From contig JBLHLC010000017.1 in assembly GCA_047619685.1 (NCBI GenBank), positions 1-64,000 on the forward strand: DNA of 64,000 bases. The letters run 5' to 3'. The translations under genes and the position numbers were made by a program. Origin of the DNA: JABDJZ01 sp047619685. GTDB taxonomy: Bacteria; Bacteroidota; Rhodothermia; Rhodothermales; UBA10348. Below the pieces are notes generated by a model that was not told the DNA's origin, made no database searches, and worked only from the letters and a program-made list of their open reading frames with translations. Within the stretch, counting starts at the first letter, position 1. Each line of letters begins with the position of its first letter. Positions 28,159 to 36,967 of this stretch are shown here, piece by piece.

Positions 28159-28791
28159 ATGGACTTTTCCTTCGACGAGGTGCGCGTTCTGGGTGTCCTG
28201 ATCGAAAAGGAGCTCGCCACGCCGGACTACTATCCCCTTACCCTCAATTCGCTGACAACGGGGTGCAACCAGAAGTCCAACCGGGATCCCGTGGTCAGTT
28301 TTTCGGAATCCCAGACCTTGGCGGCGCTGGACGCTCTCTTGCGCGCAAAACTGGCTGGCCATTCGGCAGGCGCGGGCAGCAGGGCGGAGAAATTCCGACA
28401 CGCTGTGGCCGAGGCCTGGGGCTTGTCGGTGCCGGAGAGGGCGGTCTTGTCCGTTCTTCTTCTCCGCGGGCCTCAGACGGTGGGTGAACTCAGGGCTCGG
28501 ACCGCCAGGCTCCACGCTTTTGAGGCCCTCTCAGAAGTGGAGGAAATTCTTGAGGCACTGACAACCCGAGAGGAACCCCTGGCGTTTCAGTTACCCCGCC
28601 AGACTGGCAAAAAGGAAGCCAGATTCGTCCACCTGCTCCTTGGCGAGCCCGATCTTGAGGCGCTCGAAGCCATGGCTTCCGCCGCTTCCGGAAGCCCGTC
28701 CACCGCGCTGACCGAAGATGTCGTGGAACTGCGCGAGCGTCTGGAAGCGCTGGAGAAGGCTTTCCAGGAATTCCGAACTCAGTTCGAATAA
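28159..28791 (+). CDS. YceH family protein (DUF480, UPF0502)
   Basis: A 210-residue protein of the YceH family, two winged-helix domains of unknown function. The diagnostic stretch VRVLGVLIEKELATPDYYPL with LTTGCNQKSNRDPV lies at the N-terminus, and GPQTVGELRARTARLHAF in the second domain. A C-terminal coiled segment (VVELRERLEALEKAFQEFR) ends it, as in other members. It is directly downstream of pepE. Confidence 0.92.
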   Translation: MDFSFDEVRVLGVLIEKELATPDYYPLTLNSLTTGCNQKSNRDPVVSFSESQTLAALDALLRAKLAGHSAGAGSRAEKFRHAVAEAWGLSVPERAVLSVLLLRGPQTVGELRARTARLHAFEALSEVEEILEALTTREEPLAFQLPRQTGKKEARFVHLLLGEPDLEALEAMASAASGSPSTALTEDVVELRERLEALEKAFQEFRTQFE

Positions 28792-28801
28792 CCACTCCGA
28801 A

Positions 28802-29621
28802 ATGACTACTCGTTTCTTTTGCCTGCTCATCCTGCTGGTAGCGCTTCCAGCTTCTGCCCAGGACGCGGTTCTCCGGGCTGACCGCATGCTGGATATCAGG
28901 AGCGGACATCTGGTATCTCCGGCTGTCGTAGTGATCAGGGACGGTAGAATCACCGCCATCAATCCGGCTTCCACGCCCACCGTCACCGACGACCTGGGAG
29001 ACGTGACACTGGTCCCCGGTCTGATCGACATGCACACGCATCTGACCGGAAACATAGAAGCGGACGCCTTCCTGCGGCCCGTGCGCGAGACCGCCGCAGA
29101 CCAGGCGCTTCGCGGTGCGGCCAACGCGCGGCCGACGCTGTTGGCGGGTTTCACAACGGTTCGCAACCTGGGTTCTGGGGGATTCTCCGGTGCGGCACTG
29201 GCCAGGGGCGTCACCGCGGGTTATGTGACCGGACCGGATATTTTTGACTCCGGACACTCCCTTGGCGTCACGGGAGGGCATTGCGACGAAACCGGGTGGG
29301 CACCGGGCATTCTCGCGTTGGGCCCGGAAGAGGGGGTGGCCGATGGGGTCGATGAAGTTGTCAAAGCCGTGCGATACCAGATCAAACACGGGGCCAAAGT
29401 GATCAAGACCTGCGCAACGGCGGGCGTATTGTCCTTCGAAGAGGCGGTGGGTGCCCAGCAGTATTCCGACGAGGAACTGCGCGCGATGGTAGAAGAGGCC
29501 GGCCGCCACGGCCTGAGCGGACATCGTCGGTGTGCAGGGCAATCCCCTCGAAGACATTAGGACCCTGGAGCGGGTGCAGTTCGTGATGAAAGAAGGACGC
29601 ATATACAAGCGTGGTAACTGA
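28802..29621 (+). pseudogene. Secreted amidohydrolase with an internal deletion
   Basis: The ATG at 28802 opens a signal peptide (MTTRFFCLLILLVALPASAQ) and an ordinary amidohydrolase N-terminal half: GLIDMHTHLTG with the first metal histidines, GFTTVRNLGSGG, and HGAKVIKTCATAGVL with the bridging lysine. At EEAGRHGL (about 29515) the frame runs out in GHRRCAGQSPRRH and stops at 29560. From the same point the next frame reads ADIVGVQGNPLEDIRTLERV and ends VMKEGRIYKRGN at 29619-29621, which is a typical amidohydrolase C-terminus. About 140-160 residues are therefore missing, with the remaining metal histidines and the catalytic aspartate, and the junction is out of frame. The product should be inactive. 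It resembles the intact gene at 15229. Confidence 0.85.
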
Positions 29622-29622
29622 A

Positions 29623-31290
29623 ATGAGTGTGGCAGACGTGGGTTCGATTCGCGCCGCGACGGGCAAGGTGCTCAGTTGCAAAGGATGGCATCAGGAGGCT
29701 GCACTGCGCATGTTGATGAACAATTTGGACCCAGCGGTTGCCGAGAGGCCAGAGGACCTCATTGTTTACGGCGGCGGCGGAAAGGCGGCCCGGAATTGGG
29801 AGTGCTACCACCGGATCGTCGCCACGCTGCGCCGGCTGGAGAACGACGAGACGCTTCTGGTTCAGAGTGGAAAACCCGTAGGTGTCTTTCGCACCCACGA
29901 GGAGGCGCCGCGTGTACTCATCGCCAACGCCCACCTTGTCCCTCGCTGGGCCACGCGAGACGAATTCAGCAGGCTGGACGCGCTGGGACTGACCATGTAC
30001 GGCCAGATGACGGCCGGGTCGTGGATTTACATCGGTACGCAGGGCATCCTGCAGGGTACCTACGAGACGTTCGCTGAATGCGCCCGGAAGTACTTCGACG
30101 GGACGCTTCAGGGCCGGTTGGTCGTGACTGCCGGCCTGGGAGGAATGGGCGGAGCGCAGCCCCTCGCTGCCACAATGAATGGCGGCGCGTTTCTGGGTAT
30201 CGATGTGGATGCCGGCCGAATTCGGCGAAGGGTCGATACCGGGTATTGCGACGAAATGACCTCGGATCTGGATCAGGCCATTGATCGGGTCATGGAGGCC
30301 CGCGACAAGGGAGAGGCACTCTCCGTTGGACTGGTGGGCAACGTGGCCGAAGTCCTGCCCGAATTGGTTCGCCGGGGCCTGACTCCGGACGTGCTTACCG
30401 ATCAGACCTCTGCCCACGATCTGGACGTGGGTTACATCCCCGCGGGCTATGACACCGAGACCGGCGCCGAATTCCGCAAAAGAGACCCAGATGGGTATCT
30501 AAACGCGGTATTGGACTCCATGGTTGTGCATGTGGATGCCATGTTGGCCATGAAGCGGCAGGGCGCGGTGACCTTCGACTACGGCAATAACCTGCGAGGC
30601 CAGGTTGCTGACAACCGCGGTATGCAGCAGGCCTTCGACATCCCCGGTTTTGTGCCTGAGTTCATTCGCCCGCTCTTCTGTCGCGGATCGGGACCGTTCA
30701 GATGGGCGGCACTATCGGGCGATCCTGCCGACATTGCCGTGACCGACAAGGCGATTCTGGAGACCTTCCCGGAGAACGAAGCCCTGGCGCGCTGGATCAG
30801 GAAAGCGCAGGACAAGGTGCAATTTCAGGGCGTCCCTGCCAGAATCTGCTGGCTCGAATATGGCGAGCGCGCGGAGATGGGTCTCAAGTTCAACTGGCTG
30901 GTCAAGCGCGGAAAGGTCAGCGCACCACTGGTTATCGGCCGGGACCACCTGGATAGCGGCTCGGTCGCATCTCCCAACCGGGAAACGGAAGCCATGAAGG
31001 ATGGCTCTGACGCCATCGCGGATTGGCCTCTCCTGAATGCGCTCTTGAATACGGCCTGTGGAGCCAGTTGGGTGTCCCTCCATCATGGCGGCGGCGTGGG
31101 CATCGGCTACTCCATTCATTCCGGGATGGTGTCGGTGGCGGACGGCACGGAGATGGCCGACCGAAGGTTGGAGCGCGTCCTGACCGCCGACCCGGGCACG
31201 GGTGTCATGCGTCACGCGGATGCTGGGTATGAGACCGCCGTGGAGACGGCCAACGAACGCGGAGTCGACCTCCCGATGGTGAACGGCTGA
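29623..31290 (+). CDS. hutU: Urocanate hydratase
   Basis: Second step of histidine degradation: urocanate to 4-imidazolone-5-propionate, using tightly bound NAD. The 555-residue length is that of the family. Recognised stretches are YGGGGKAARNWECYH, TAGLGGMGGAQPLAATM, DQTSAHDLDVGYIP, FDYGNNLRGQVADN, FVPEFIRPLFCRGSGPFRW with the catalytic-site cysteine region, and HHGGGVGIGYSIHSGMV. The ATG at 29623 is preferred over GTG 29611 because the latter overlaps the tail of the broken amidohydrolase. Its stop shares one base with the hutH start. Confidence 0.97.
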   Translation: MSVADVGSIRAATGKVLSCKGWHQEAALRMLMNNLDPAVAERPEDLIVYGGGGKAARNWECYHRIVATLRRLENDETLLVQSGKPVGVFRTHEEAPRVLIANAHLVPRWATRDEFSRLDALGLTMYGQMTAGSWIYIGTQGILQGTYETFAECARKYFDGTLQGRLVVTAGLGGMGGAQPLAATMNGGAFLGIDVDAGRIRRRVDTGYCDEMTSDLDQAIDRVMEARDKGEALSVGLVGNVAEVLPELVRRGLTPDVLTDQTSAHDLDVGYIPAGYDTETGAEFRKRDPDGYLNAVLDSMVVHVDAMLAMKRQGAVTFDYGNNLRGQVADNRGMQQAFDIPGFVPEFIRPLFCRGSGPFRWAALSGDPADIAVTDKAILETFPENEALARWIRKAQDKVQFQGVPARICWLEYGERAEMGLKFNWLVKRGKVSAPLVIGRDHLDSGSVASPNRETEAMKDGSDAIADWPLLNALLNTACGASWVSLHHGGGVGIGYSIHSGMVSVADGTEMADRRLERVLTADPGTGVMRHADAGYETAVETANERGVDLPMVNG

Positions 31291-32786
31291 TGTCCATCTC
31301 AATTCGCATCGCCTCGTTGTACGAGGACCTGAAAGCCAGCACGGAAGAGCTTCGCACCGATCCCGGCCCGGTCCTGCGCTCGAGGGCGCTTCTGGAAGGC
31401 GCAATTGCCACGGGCGGCGTCTTCTACGGGGTAAACACGGGATTTGGCAAGTTGGCCTCCAAACGCATCCCTGACGACAGCCTCAGGCAGCTCCAACGGA
31501 ATATTCTGCTGAGTCACGCGGTCGGCGTCGGTGATCCAGTGCCCAGGACGATTGCCCGCCTGATGCTCGGCCTCAAGATCCACGGTCTGGGGCTGGGCCA
31601 TTCCGGCGTGTCCGAGACCACCTTCAAGCGCCTGCTTGATTTCGAGAAGAACGACCTCATTCCCCTGATACCTTGCAAGGGCAGCGTCGGCGCGTCCGGC
31701 GACCTTGCGCCACTGGCACACATGGCGCTCCCACTGCTGGGAGAAGGCGAGTTCATGCGGGAAGACGGATCCAGCCAGACCGCAGCCGAAGGGTTGGCGG
31801 GCGCGGGCCTTTCGCCAATTCAGCTGCAGGCCAAGGACGGGATCGCCCTCCTCAACGGCACACAATTGATGACGGCCTACGGGGCCTTTGTGATGCACCG
31901 GGCGCACTCCCTGATTCGACTCGTAGACCTCATCGGCACGATGAGTCTGGAGGCATTGCAGGGATCTGCGACGCCGTTTGACGAGCGGATTCACGCCGTG
32001 CGCCCACACCCGGGCCAGATGCGTGTTGCCCGGAATGTTCGGACGCTTCTGAAAGGATCGGAAATCCTGGAGTCTCACCGAAACTGTGGCAAGGTTCAGG
32101 ATCCCTATTGCCTGCGTTGCATGCCTCAGGTGCACGGAGCAAGCCGCGATGCGCTGGCGCACGTCACCGCGGTGATGGAGATCGAGATGAACTCCGTCAC
32201 GGATAATCCACTGGTTTTCGAGCCGGGAGATATCGTCTCCGGGGGCAATTTCCATGGCCAACCCGTTGCCCTGGCGCTGGACTACGCAGCCATTGCGTTG
32301 GCGGAACTGGCGAGTATCTCCGAACGCAGAGTCTATCTGCTTCTGGAGGGGCACGACGGGTTGCCGACACTGCTCATGAAGGAGACGGGACTGAATTCCG
32401 GCTTCATGATACCGCAGTACACCGCCGCCGCCCTCGTTTCCGAGAACAAGATCCTCTGCCATCCGGCATCGGTGGATTCCATTCCCACGAGCCTGGGACA
32501 GGAGGACCATGTGAGCATGGGCGCCACGGCGGCCGTCAAGCTCCTTCAGGTGCTGACCAATGTGGAACACGTGCTGGCCATTGAGCTCATTACGGCCGCG
32601 CAGGCATTGGACTACAGAAAGCCGCTCAGACCCGGACGCGGGATCGAGCACGCCCACGACCTAATTCGCGAGCGCATTCCCCACCGCGAGGCCGACTACT
32701 ACTTCCAGGAGGATCTCAAGCCCGCTATCGAGTTGATCCGAAGCCCCGGGCTCGTGGACGCCGTTAGCGATATCCTAGCGGACTGA
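31290..32786 (+). CDS. hutH: Histidine ammonia-lyase
   Basis: First step of histidine degradation: L-histidine to urocanate and ammonia. The Ala-Ser-Gly triad that cyclises to the MIO cofactor is in GSVGASGDLAPLAHMALPLL. Other family motifs are YGVNTGFGKLAS, GLSPIQLQAKDGIALLNGTQ and EMNSVTDNPLVF. The length of 498 residues is standard. It overlaps hutU and hutI by one base at each end (TGATG), so the three are one translationally coupled operon. Confidence 0.97.
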   Translation: MSISIRIASLYEDLKASTEELRTDPGPVLRSRALLEGAIATGGVFYGVNTGFGKLASKRIPDDSLRQLQRNILLSHAVGVGDPVPRTIARLMLGLKIHGLGLGHSGVSETTFKRLLDFEKNDLIPLIPCKGSVGASGDLAPLAHMALPLLGEGEFMREDGSSQTAAEGLAGAGLSPIQLQAKDGIALLNGTQLMTAYGAFVMHRAHSLIRLVDLIGTMSLEALQGSATPFDERIHAVRPHPGQMRVARNVRTLLKGSEILESHRNCGKVQDPYCLRCMPQVHGASRDALAHVTAVMEIEMNSVTDNPLVFEPGDIVSGGNFHGQPVALALDYAAIALAELASISERRVYLLLEGHDGLPTLLMKETGLNSGFMIPQYTAAALVSENKILCHPASVDSIPTSLGQEDHVSMGATAAVKLLQVLTNVEHVLAIELITAAQALDYRKPLRPGRGIEHAHDLIRERIPHREADYYFQEDLKPAIELIRSPGLVDAVSDILAD

Positions 32787-33994
32787 TGCCAGTTCTACGC
32801 AACATTGGCCGGTTGGCCACGTGCTCCCGGGACGGTGGCATTGGTCAGGTTCAGACGCTGGAAAACGCGGCGATCACGTGGGAGAACGGCCTCATCACCT
32901 GGGTGGGCCACGACGCGGATCTGTCCGGCGACCATGGGATGGAGCATGACGCCGGCGGAAGGCTCGTGACGCCCGGTCTCGTGGACTGCCACACACATTT
33001 GGCATTTGGCGGATGGCGGGCCGACGAGTTTTCGATCCGGTCAAGCGGTGCCACTTATCTGGAGATTCAGCAGGCAGGAGGCGGCATTCGTTCCACCATG
33101 CGACACACCCGAGAGTCCTCAGAGGATGAGTTGTTCGCACGGGCAGGTGGCTTTCTGTCCGAGATGAGTCGGCTGGGAGTCACCACTATCGAGGCAAAGA
33201 GTGGGTACGGGCTGAGCCTGGAGGACGAACTGAAGCTTCTCAGGGTCTACCGGCGCCTTTCCGGGGCGCAGCCCGTCCAGGTGGTTTCCACGTTTCTGGG
33301 CGCGCACGTGATGCCGCCGGAATTCACCGAACCGGCTGTCTACATAGACCATCTGATTCACACGGTGCTGCCTGCGGTCGCGGCCGGCGAGCTTGCGGAA
33401 TTCTGCGATGTGTTCGTCGAAGAGGGCGCGTTCGATGACGTGTTGGCGCGCCGCCTCTTTGCGGCGGCCTCCAGGCTGGGTCTCCGGCCCAAGCTCCACG
33501 TGGACCAACTCTCCGATGGAGGAGGCGGCGAACTGGCCGCGTCGGTGGGGGCCGTCAGTGCCGACCATCTGGAGTACACCTCGGCGAGCGGGATGCTAGC
33601 GATGGCGGCAGCGGGTGTTGTGGCCGTGGCGTTGCCGATCGCCACATTATACCTGCGACAGAAGCCCATGGATGGTCGAGGATTTCTGGAGGCGGGATGC
33701 CGCGTGGCCGTGGCTACTGACTTTAACCCGGGTTCTGCGCCCAGTTATCATCTGCCGTTTGCCATGATGCTGGCGTGCACCATGAACGGGCTTTCGCCGG
33801 CGGAGGCACTGAGAGGCGTAACCATTAACGCCGCCGCGGCCATTGGCAGAGAGGCGGTCTGCGGTTCTGTGGAACCCGGGAAACGGGCAGATTTTGCAAT
33901 TGTTGACGCGGACTCGGTGGAGCAGTGGGTCTACCACTTTGTGCCCAATGCGGTACGTGAAACCTTTATTGCCGGGAAGCCGGTGCTCGGGTAA
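32786..33994 (+). CDS. hutI: Imidazolonepropionase
   Basis: Third step of histidine degradation: hydrolysis of imidazolonepropionate to N-formimino-L-glutamate. The 402-residue amidohydrolase has DCHTHLAFGGWRADEF with metal ligands and the substrate-binding RADEF, EAKSGYGLSLEDELK, HVDQLSDGGGGELAA and VATDFNPGSAPSYHLP. It starts on the last base of hutH. No formimidoylglutamase (HutG), deiminase (HutF) or formiminotransferase gene is in the window for the next step. Confidence 0.97.
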   Translation: MPVLRNIGRLATCSRDGGIGQVQTLENAAITWENGLITWVGHDADLSGDHGMEHDAGGRLVTPGLVDCHTHLAFGGWRADEFSIRSSGATYLEIQQAGGGIRSTMRHTRESSEDELFARAGGFLSEMSRLGVTTIEAKSGYGLSLEDELKLLRVYRRLSGAQPVQVVSTFLGAHVMPPEFTEPAVYIDHLIHTVLPAVAAGELAEFCDVFVEEGAFDDVLARRLFAAASRLGLRPKLHVDQLSDGGGGELAASVGAVSADHLEYTSASGMLAMAAAGVVAVALPIATLYLRQKPMDGRGFLEAGCRVAVATDFNPGSAPSYHLPFAMMLACTMNGLSPAEALRGVTINAAAAIGREAVCGSVEPGKRADFAIVDADSVEQWVYHFVPNAVRETFIAGKPVLG

Positions 33995-34001
33995 TTAGTA
34001 C

Positions 34002-34487
34002 ATGGAACCAATCGCGATTTTTTCTACCGGCGGGACGATCGACAAGGTCTATTTCGATGCGCAAAGCGAATACGAAGTGGGCGAGCCACAGATCGCGAAC
34101 ATCCTCCGTCTGATGGGCGCTCAGGTCAAATTCACCGTTGAAACGCTGCTTCGGAAGGACAGCCTTGACCTGACCGACGAGGACCGCACGCGCATCCGGC
34201 TCCACGCCGGCCAAACGCCGTCCACCCGGGTCCTGATCACACACGGCACGGACGGCATGGTCCAGACTGCAACGGTTCTGGCCGACATCAAGGGAAAGAC
34301 GATCGTCCTGGTGGGCTCCCTCTCGCCGGCCAGATTCAAGGACTCCGATGCGGAGTTCAACATCGGATTTGCACTGGCTGCCGTCCAGACGCAACCGCCC
34401 GGGGTATGGATTGCAATGAACGGGCGGGTTTTTGCGTACGATAAGGTGCGTAAAAACAGGAAGATGAATCGATTCGAGGAGGTATGA
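34002..34487 (+). CDS. Short asparaginase-like protein
   Basis: At 161 residues this is only the N-terminal asparaginase/glutaminase I domain; full asparaginases have about 330. It keeps both active-site threonine motifs, STGGTIDKVYFD and VLITHGTDGMVQTATVL, and closes with the GKTIVLVGSLSPARF region. Stand-alone proteins of this size occur in many bacteria and their activity is not established. It starts 7 bp after hutI and ends one base before the metalloprotease ATG, so it is probably co-transcribed with the hut genes. Confidence 0.85.
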   Translation: MEPIAIFSTGGTIDKVYFDAQSEYEVGEPQIANILRLMGAQVKFTVETLLRKDSLDLTDEDRTRIRLHAGQTPSTRVLITHGTDGMVQTATVLADIKGKTIVLVGSLSPARFKDSDAEFNIGFALAAVQTQPPGVWIAMNGRVFAYDKVRKNRKMNRFEEV

Positions 34488-34488
34488 G

Positions 34489-36030
34489 ATGCTTCGGGGC
34501 GGTGGCATTTTTGTCTTGCTGGCAGCGGTCTCTTTCGACGCCGGCGCACAGACAGCGGCCAACTCCACCCTCGGACTCCCTCTCACGAAGGACGTTTGCC
34601 CGCTTGAGCTGGGTTTTTTCCAGGGCTACGGATCGGTAGGCCCTCTTTCGGGTCAGCCTCCGTTCACGAGCGTGTCCCGCGTGGCCTTTCGGACGGGCCA
34701 GGCTGCCGATGGTGCTCTGTTTAGCGAAGCGCCCGGCCTGGTCTACTTGTCTGACCCGTCCGGGGGCGATGCTGTGGAGGTGACATTGGAGCGGCTCTAT
34801 GGGGATGGCACCAGGCTTGACGGTCGGTACTCCCGGGTGGCCAGCGATCGTTTGGACACCCCTGGCCTCGGGGCACCCGGAATCGGTGGGGCGGCGGATT
34901 TTCGTTACCCACCCAATAATTGGGAGACAGAAGATTGTCTGGAGGTAATTGAGGACTGTTCTCCATTTGACGCGGTCAATGTCTACTACCACATAGACCG
35001 GGTGGCGCGAGAATTCTGGCTGGGTAGGTTGGGAGTGGACATTCCGTTCCAGGCGGACGTGTACCCCCATATTTCGGGTGATGGCGCGTTCAGCGATCCC
35101 TCACGCTCGTTGATCAAACTGGGGGTGGGCTGGATTTTTATGCGCAACGCCGCCAAGGAGGACGAGATCATCTACCACGAGTATGCTCATCTGGCTATAG
35201 GGCACCTGGGTTTCGTCCAGGACATCGACACGCCCATCCAGGCGCAGGCGCTATCAGAGGGCTACGCGGACTATTTCACGGCGTCCTTCACCAACGACCC
35301 GCGCATCGGCGAATGGATTGTGACATGTCCGGACAGACGGGAATGCGAAGGGCCGCCGGATGACACGGAGATCCGGACCTTGGCCACGAACCCCGACGAG
35401 TGGAACTGGCGCGGAGGTAGCCCCGCCACTGACCTTGCGTACGGCATTTGCACCCGGTACCACGAACTGGATCGCAAATGCAAGATATCGTCGCTCAACC
35501 AGGTGGCCAGGTACACGTGGGGCATGATTTGGGGAGGCCTGCTCTGGGACCTTCGAGAATCAGTCGGCGAGGCGGTTACCGATCAATTGGCGCTTGAGGC
35601 GGTCCGCTACACGGACACGGCCACCGAGACTTTCGAGCGTGCCGCCGGTCGGCTGGTGGAGGCTGACCAGGAGTTGTTTGCCGGGGCACATCGTGGTGCC
35701 ATCGAGGCCATGGCATCGGCCAGGGGAGTCGGCATCGCGGTTGACCGCGAGCCGGAGTTTTCTGAGGTCCCGTTCAGCGTTTCAGCGTATCCCGTTCCCG
35801 CTGCGGGGCAGATACATATCGAGATTCAGATGGACCAACCGGGCCCGTTCTCGGTGAGCGCGTTCGACGCGCAGGGTCGACTGGTGGAGCAGATCCTCTC
35901 AGGAAATGCGGGCCAGGAGATCACCTCTGTCCTCTGGAACGGTACAGGGCACACGCCTGGCCCCTATTTCATCAGGGTCAGCGGCCCCGGCGGGAGAATC
36001 CGCGTGATGCCGGTCGTCGTGGCGTACTAG
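34489..36030 (+). CDS. Secreted zinc metalloprotease, fungalysin/gluzincin-like
   Basis: A 513-residue exported protein. The N-terminus (MLRGGGIFVLLAAVSFDAGAQ) reads as a signal peptide. At about residues 225-240 the zinc motif HEYAH (IIYHEYAHLAIGHLGF) supplies two histidines and the general base, and EGYADYFTASF further on supplies the third ligand glutamate, the arrangement of M36/M4-type gluzincins. Before it lies an uncharacterised beta-rich region with YHIDRVAREFWLGRLGVD, also typical of M36. The C-terminal 85 residues (YPVPAAGQIHIEIQM, VSAFDAQGRLVEQIL, PGPYFIRVS) are a T9SS-type sorting domain with PVPAAG in place of the usual PNPFNP. It follows the asparaginase-like gene by one base. 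Confidence 0.82.
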   Translation: MLRGGGIFVLLAAVSFDAGAQTAANSTLGLPLTKDVCPLELGFFQGYGSVGPLSGQPPFTSVSRVAFRTGQAADGALFSEAPGLVYLSDPSGGDAVEVTLERLYGDGTRLDGRYSRVASDRLDTPGLGAPGIGGAADFRYPPNNWETEDCLEVIEDCSPFDAVNVYYHIDRVAREFWLGRLGVDIPFQADVYPHISGDGAFSDPSRSLIKLGVGWIFMRNAAKEDEIIYHEYAHLAIGHLGFVQDIDTPIQAQALSEGYADYFTASFTNDPRIGEWIVTCPDRRECEGPPDDTEIRTLATNPDEWNWRGGSPATDLAYGICTRYHELDRKCKISSLNQVARYTWGMIWGGLLWDLRESVGEAVTDQLALEAVRYTDTATETFERAAGRLVEADQELFAGAHRGAIEAMASARGVGIAVDREPEFSEVPFSVSAYPVPAAGQIHIEIQMDQPGPFSVSAFDAQGRLVEQILSGNAGQEITSVLWNGTGHTPGPYFIRVSGPGGRIRVMPVVVAY

Positions 36031-36084
36031 AAGGCTGTTGAACCTTTCAGGCGACCTATATTCAGTGCTCACCAAGGACACCCC

Positions 36085-36963
36085 ATGGCGCTTCCGTACG
36101 CACTGAGAGAGGGCATGTCGGGATTCCGGCGAGCCGCGTTGGCATCTGCTGCTTCCACCGGCGCGATGTCCGTCGCCCTGATTCTGGTCACCGTGTTTTT
36201 CGCGCTCGGCTTTGAGGCCCAGCAGGTAGCCTCGTGGCTTCGCCAGCGGGTCGGAGAAATCGAGGTGTTTTTGGAAAACGTGGACGATCGCTCAGGCCAG
36301 GCCGTCCATGACCGAATTCGGGTCCTGCAGGGCATCGAGAGCACCACGTACATCACACGGAATGAGGCCGCCGAAATATTCAGGACCGAGTTTGGCGAGG
36401 GAGCGGAGACGTTCTTCGACGCGCCGTTTCTGCCCGCCTCCGTGCGCTTCAAGGTCACTCGGCCCTACGCGAATCCCGACAGTTTGGCCGCCATTTCGGC
36501 ACAGATCCAGACATGGACCAACGTAGACGAGGTGATATTCAATCAGCCGCTCCTCATAAAAGTGCAGAAGAACCTTCGGATGCTCACCATCGGCGGTGGC
36601 GGCCTCGCACTCCTGGTGCTTCTCGCCTCGGTCTTTTTGGTGGCCAATACCATTCGCCTGACGATTTACGCCCGGCGACTTCTGATCAGAAGCATGAAAC
36701 TGGTGGGCGGGACGGACGCGTTCATTCGCAGGCCCTTTGTGATCGAAGGGATGCTGCAGGGGGCACTGGCGTCCGCAATTGCCTTGGCTGTCCTGTCCGG
36801 GTTCTACCTGCTGGCCGCACGCACCTTACCCCAGATGCCTCCCGTGGACAGCAATACGCTGGTTTTGTTTGGGGTGGGCGTGTTCCTGGGTGGGATATCC
36901 CTGGGATGGCTGGGGTCCGCTTTTTCCGTGCGGCGGTTCATCAAAAGAGTCTCGCTGAACTAG
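36085..36963 (+). CDS. ftsX: Cell division protein FtsX
   Basis: The membrane subunit that, with the ATPase FtsE, controls peptidoglycan hydrolases at the division site. The 292-residue protein has a first helix at about 25-50 (MSVALILVTVFFALGF), a periplasmic loop (IEVFLENVDDRSGQAVHD, RFKVTRPYANPD), then three helices (GLALLVLLASVFLVANTIRL, LASAIALAVLSGFYLLA, LVLFGVGVFLGGISLGWLGS). The cytoplasmic loop RRLLIRSMKLVGGTDAFIRRPF is a strong FtsX marker. No ftsE is adjacent. A weak TTG / TATATTCA pair lies in the 54-bp spacer upstream. Confidence 0.93.
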   Translation: MALPYALREGMSGFRRAALASAASTGAMSVALILVTVFFALGFEAQQVASWLRQRVGEIEVFLENVDDRSGQAVHDRIRVLQGIESTTYITRNEAAEIFRTEFGEGAETFFDAPFLPASVRFKVTRPYANPDSLAAISAQIQTWTNVDEVIFNQPLLIKVQKNLRMLTIGGGGLALLVLLASVFLVANTIRLTIYARRLLIRSMKLVGGTDAFIRRPFVIEGMLQGALASAIALAVLSGFYLLAARTLPQMPPVDSNTLVLFGVGVFLGGISLGWLGSAFSVRRFIKRVSLN

Positions 36964-36967
36964 GCCG

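Noticed and set aside
31299..32657. 452-residue open frame opposite hutH
   Set aside because: Antisense to the MIO-containing histidine ammonia-lyase; low-complexity His/Gln/Arg composition.
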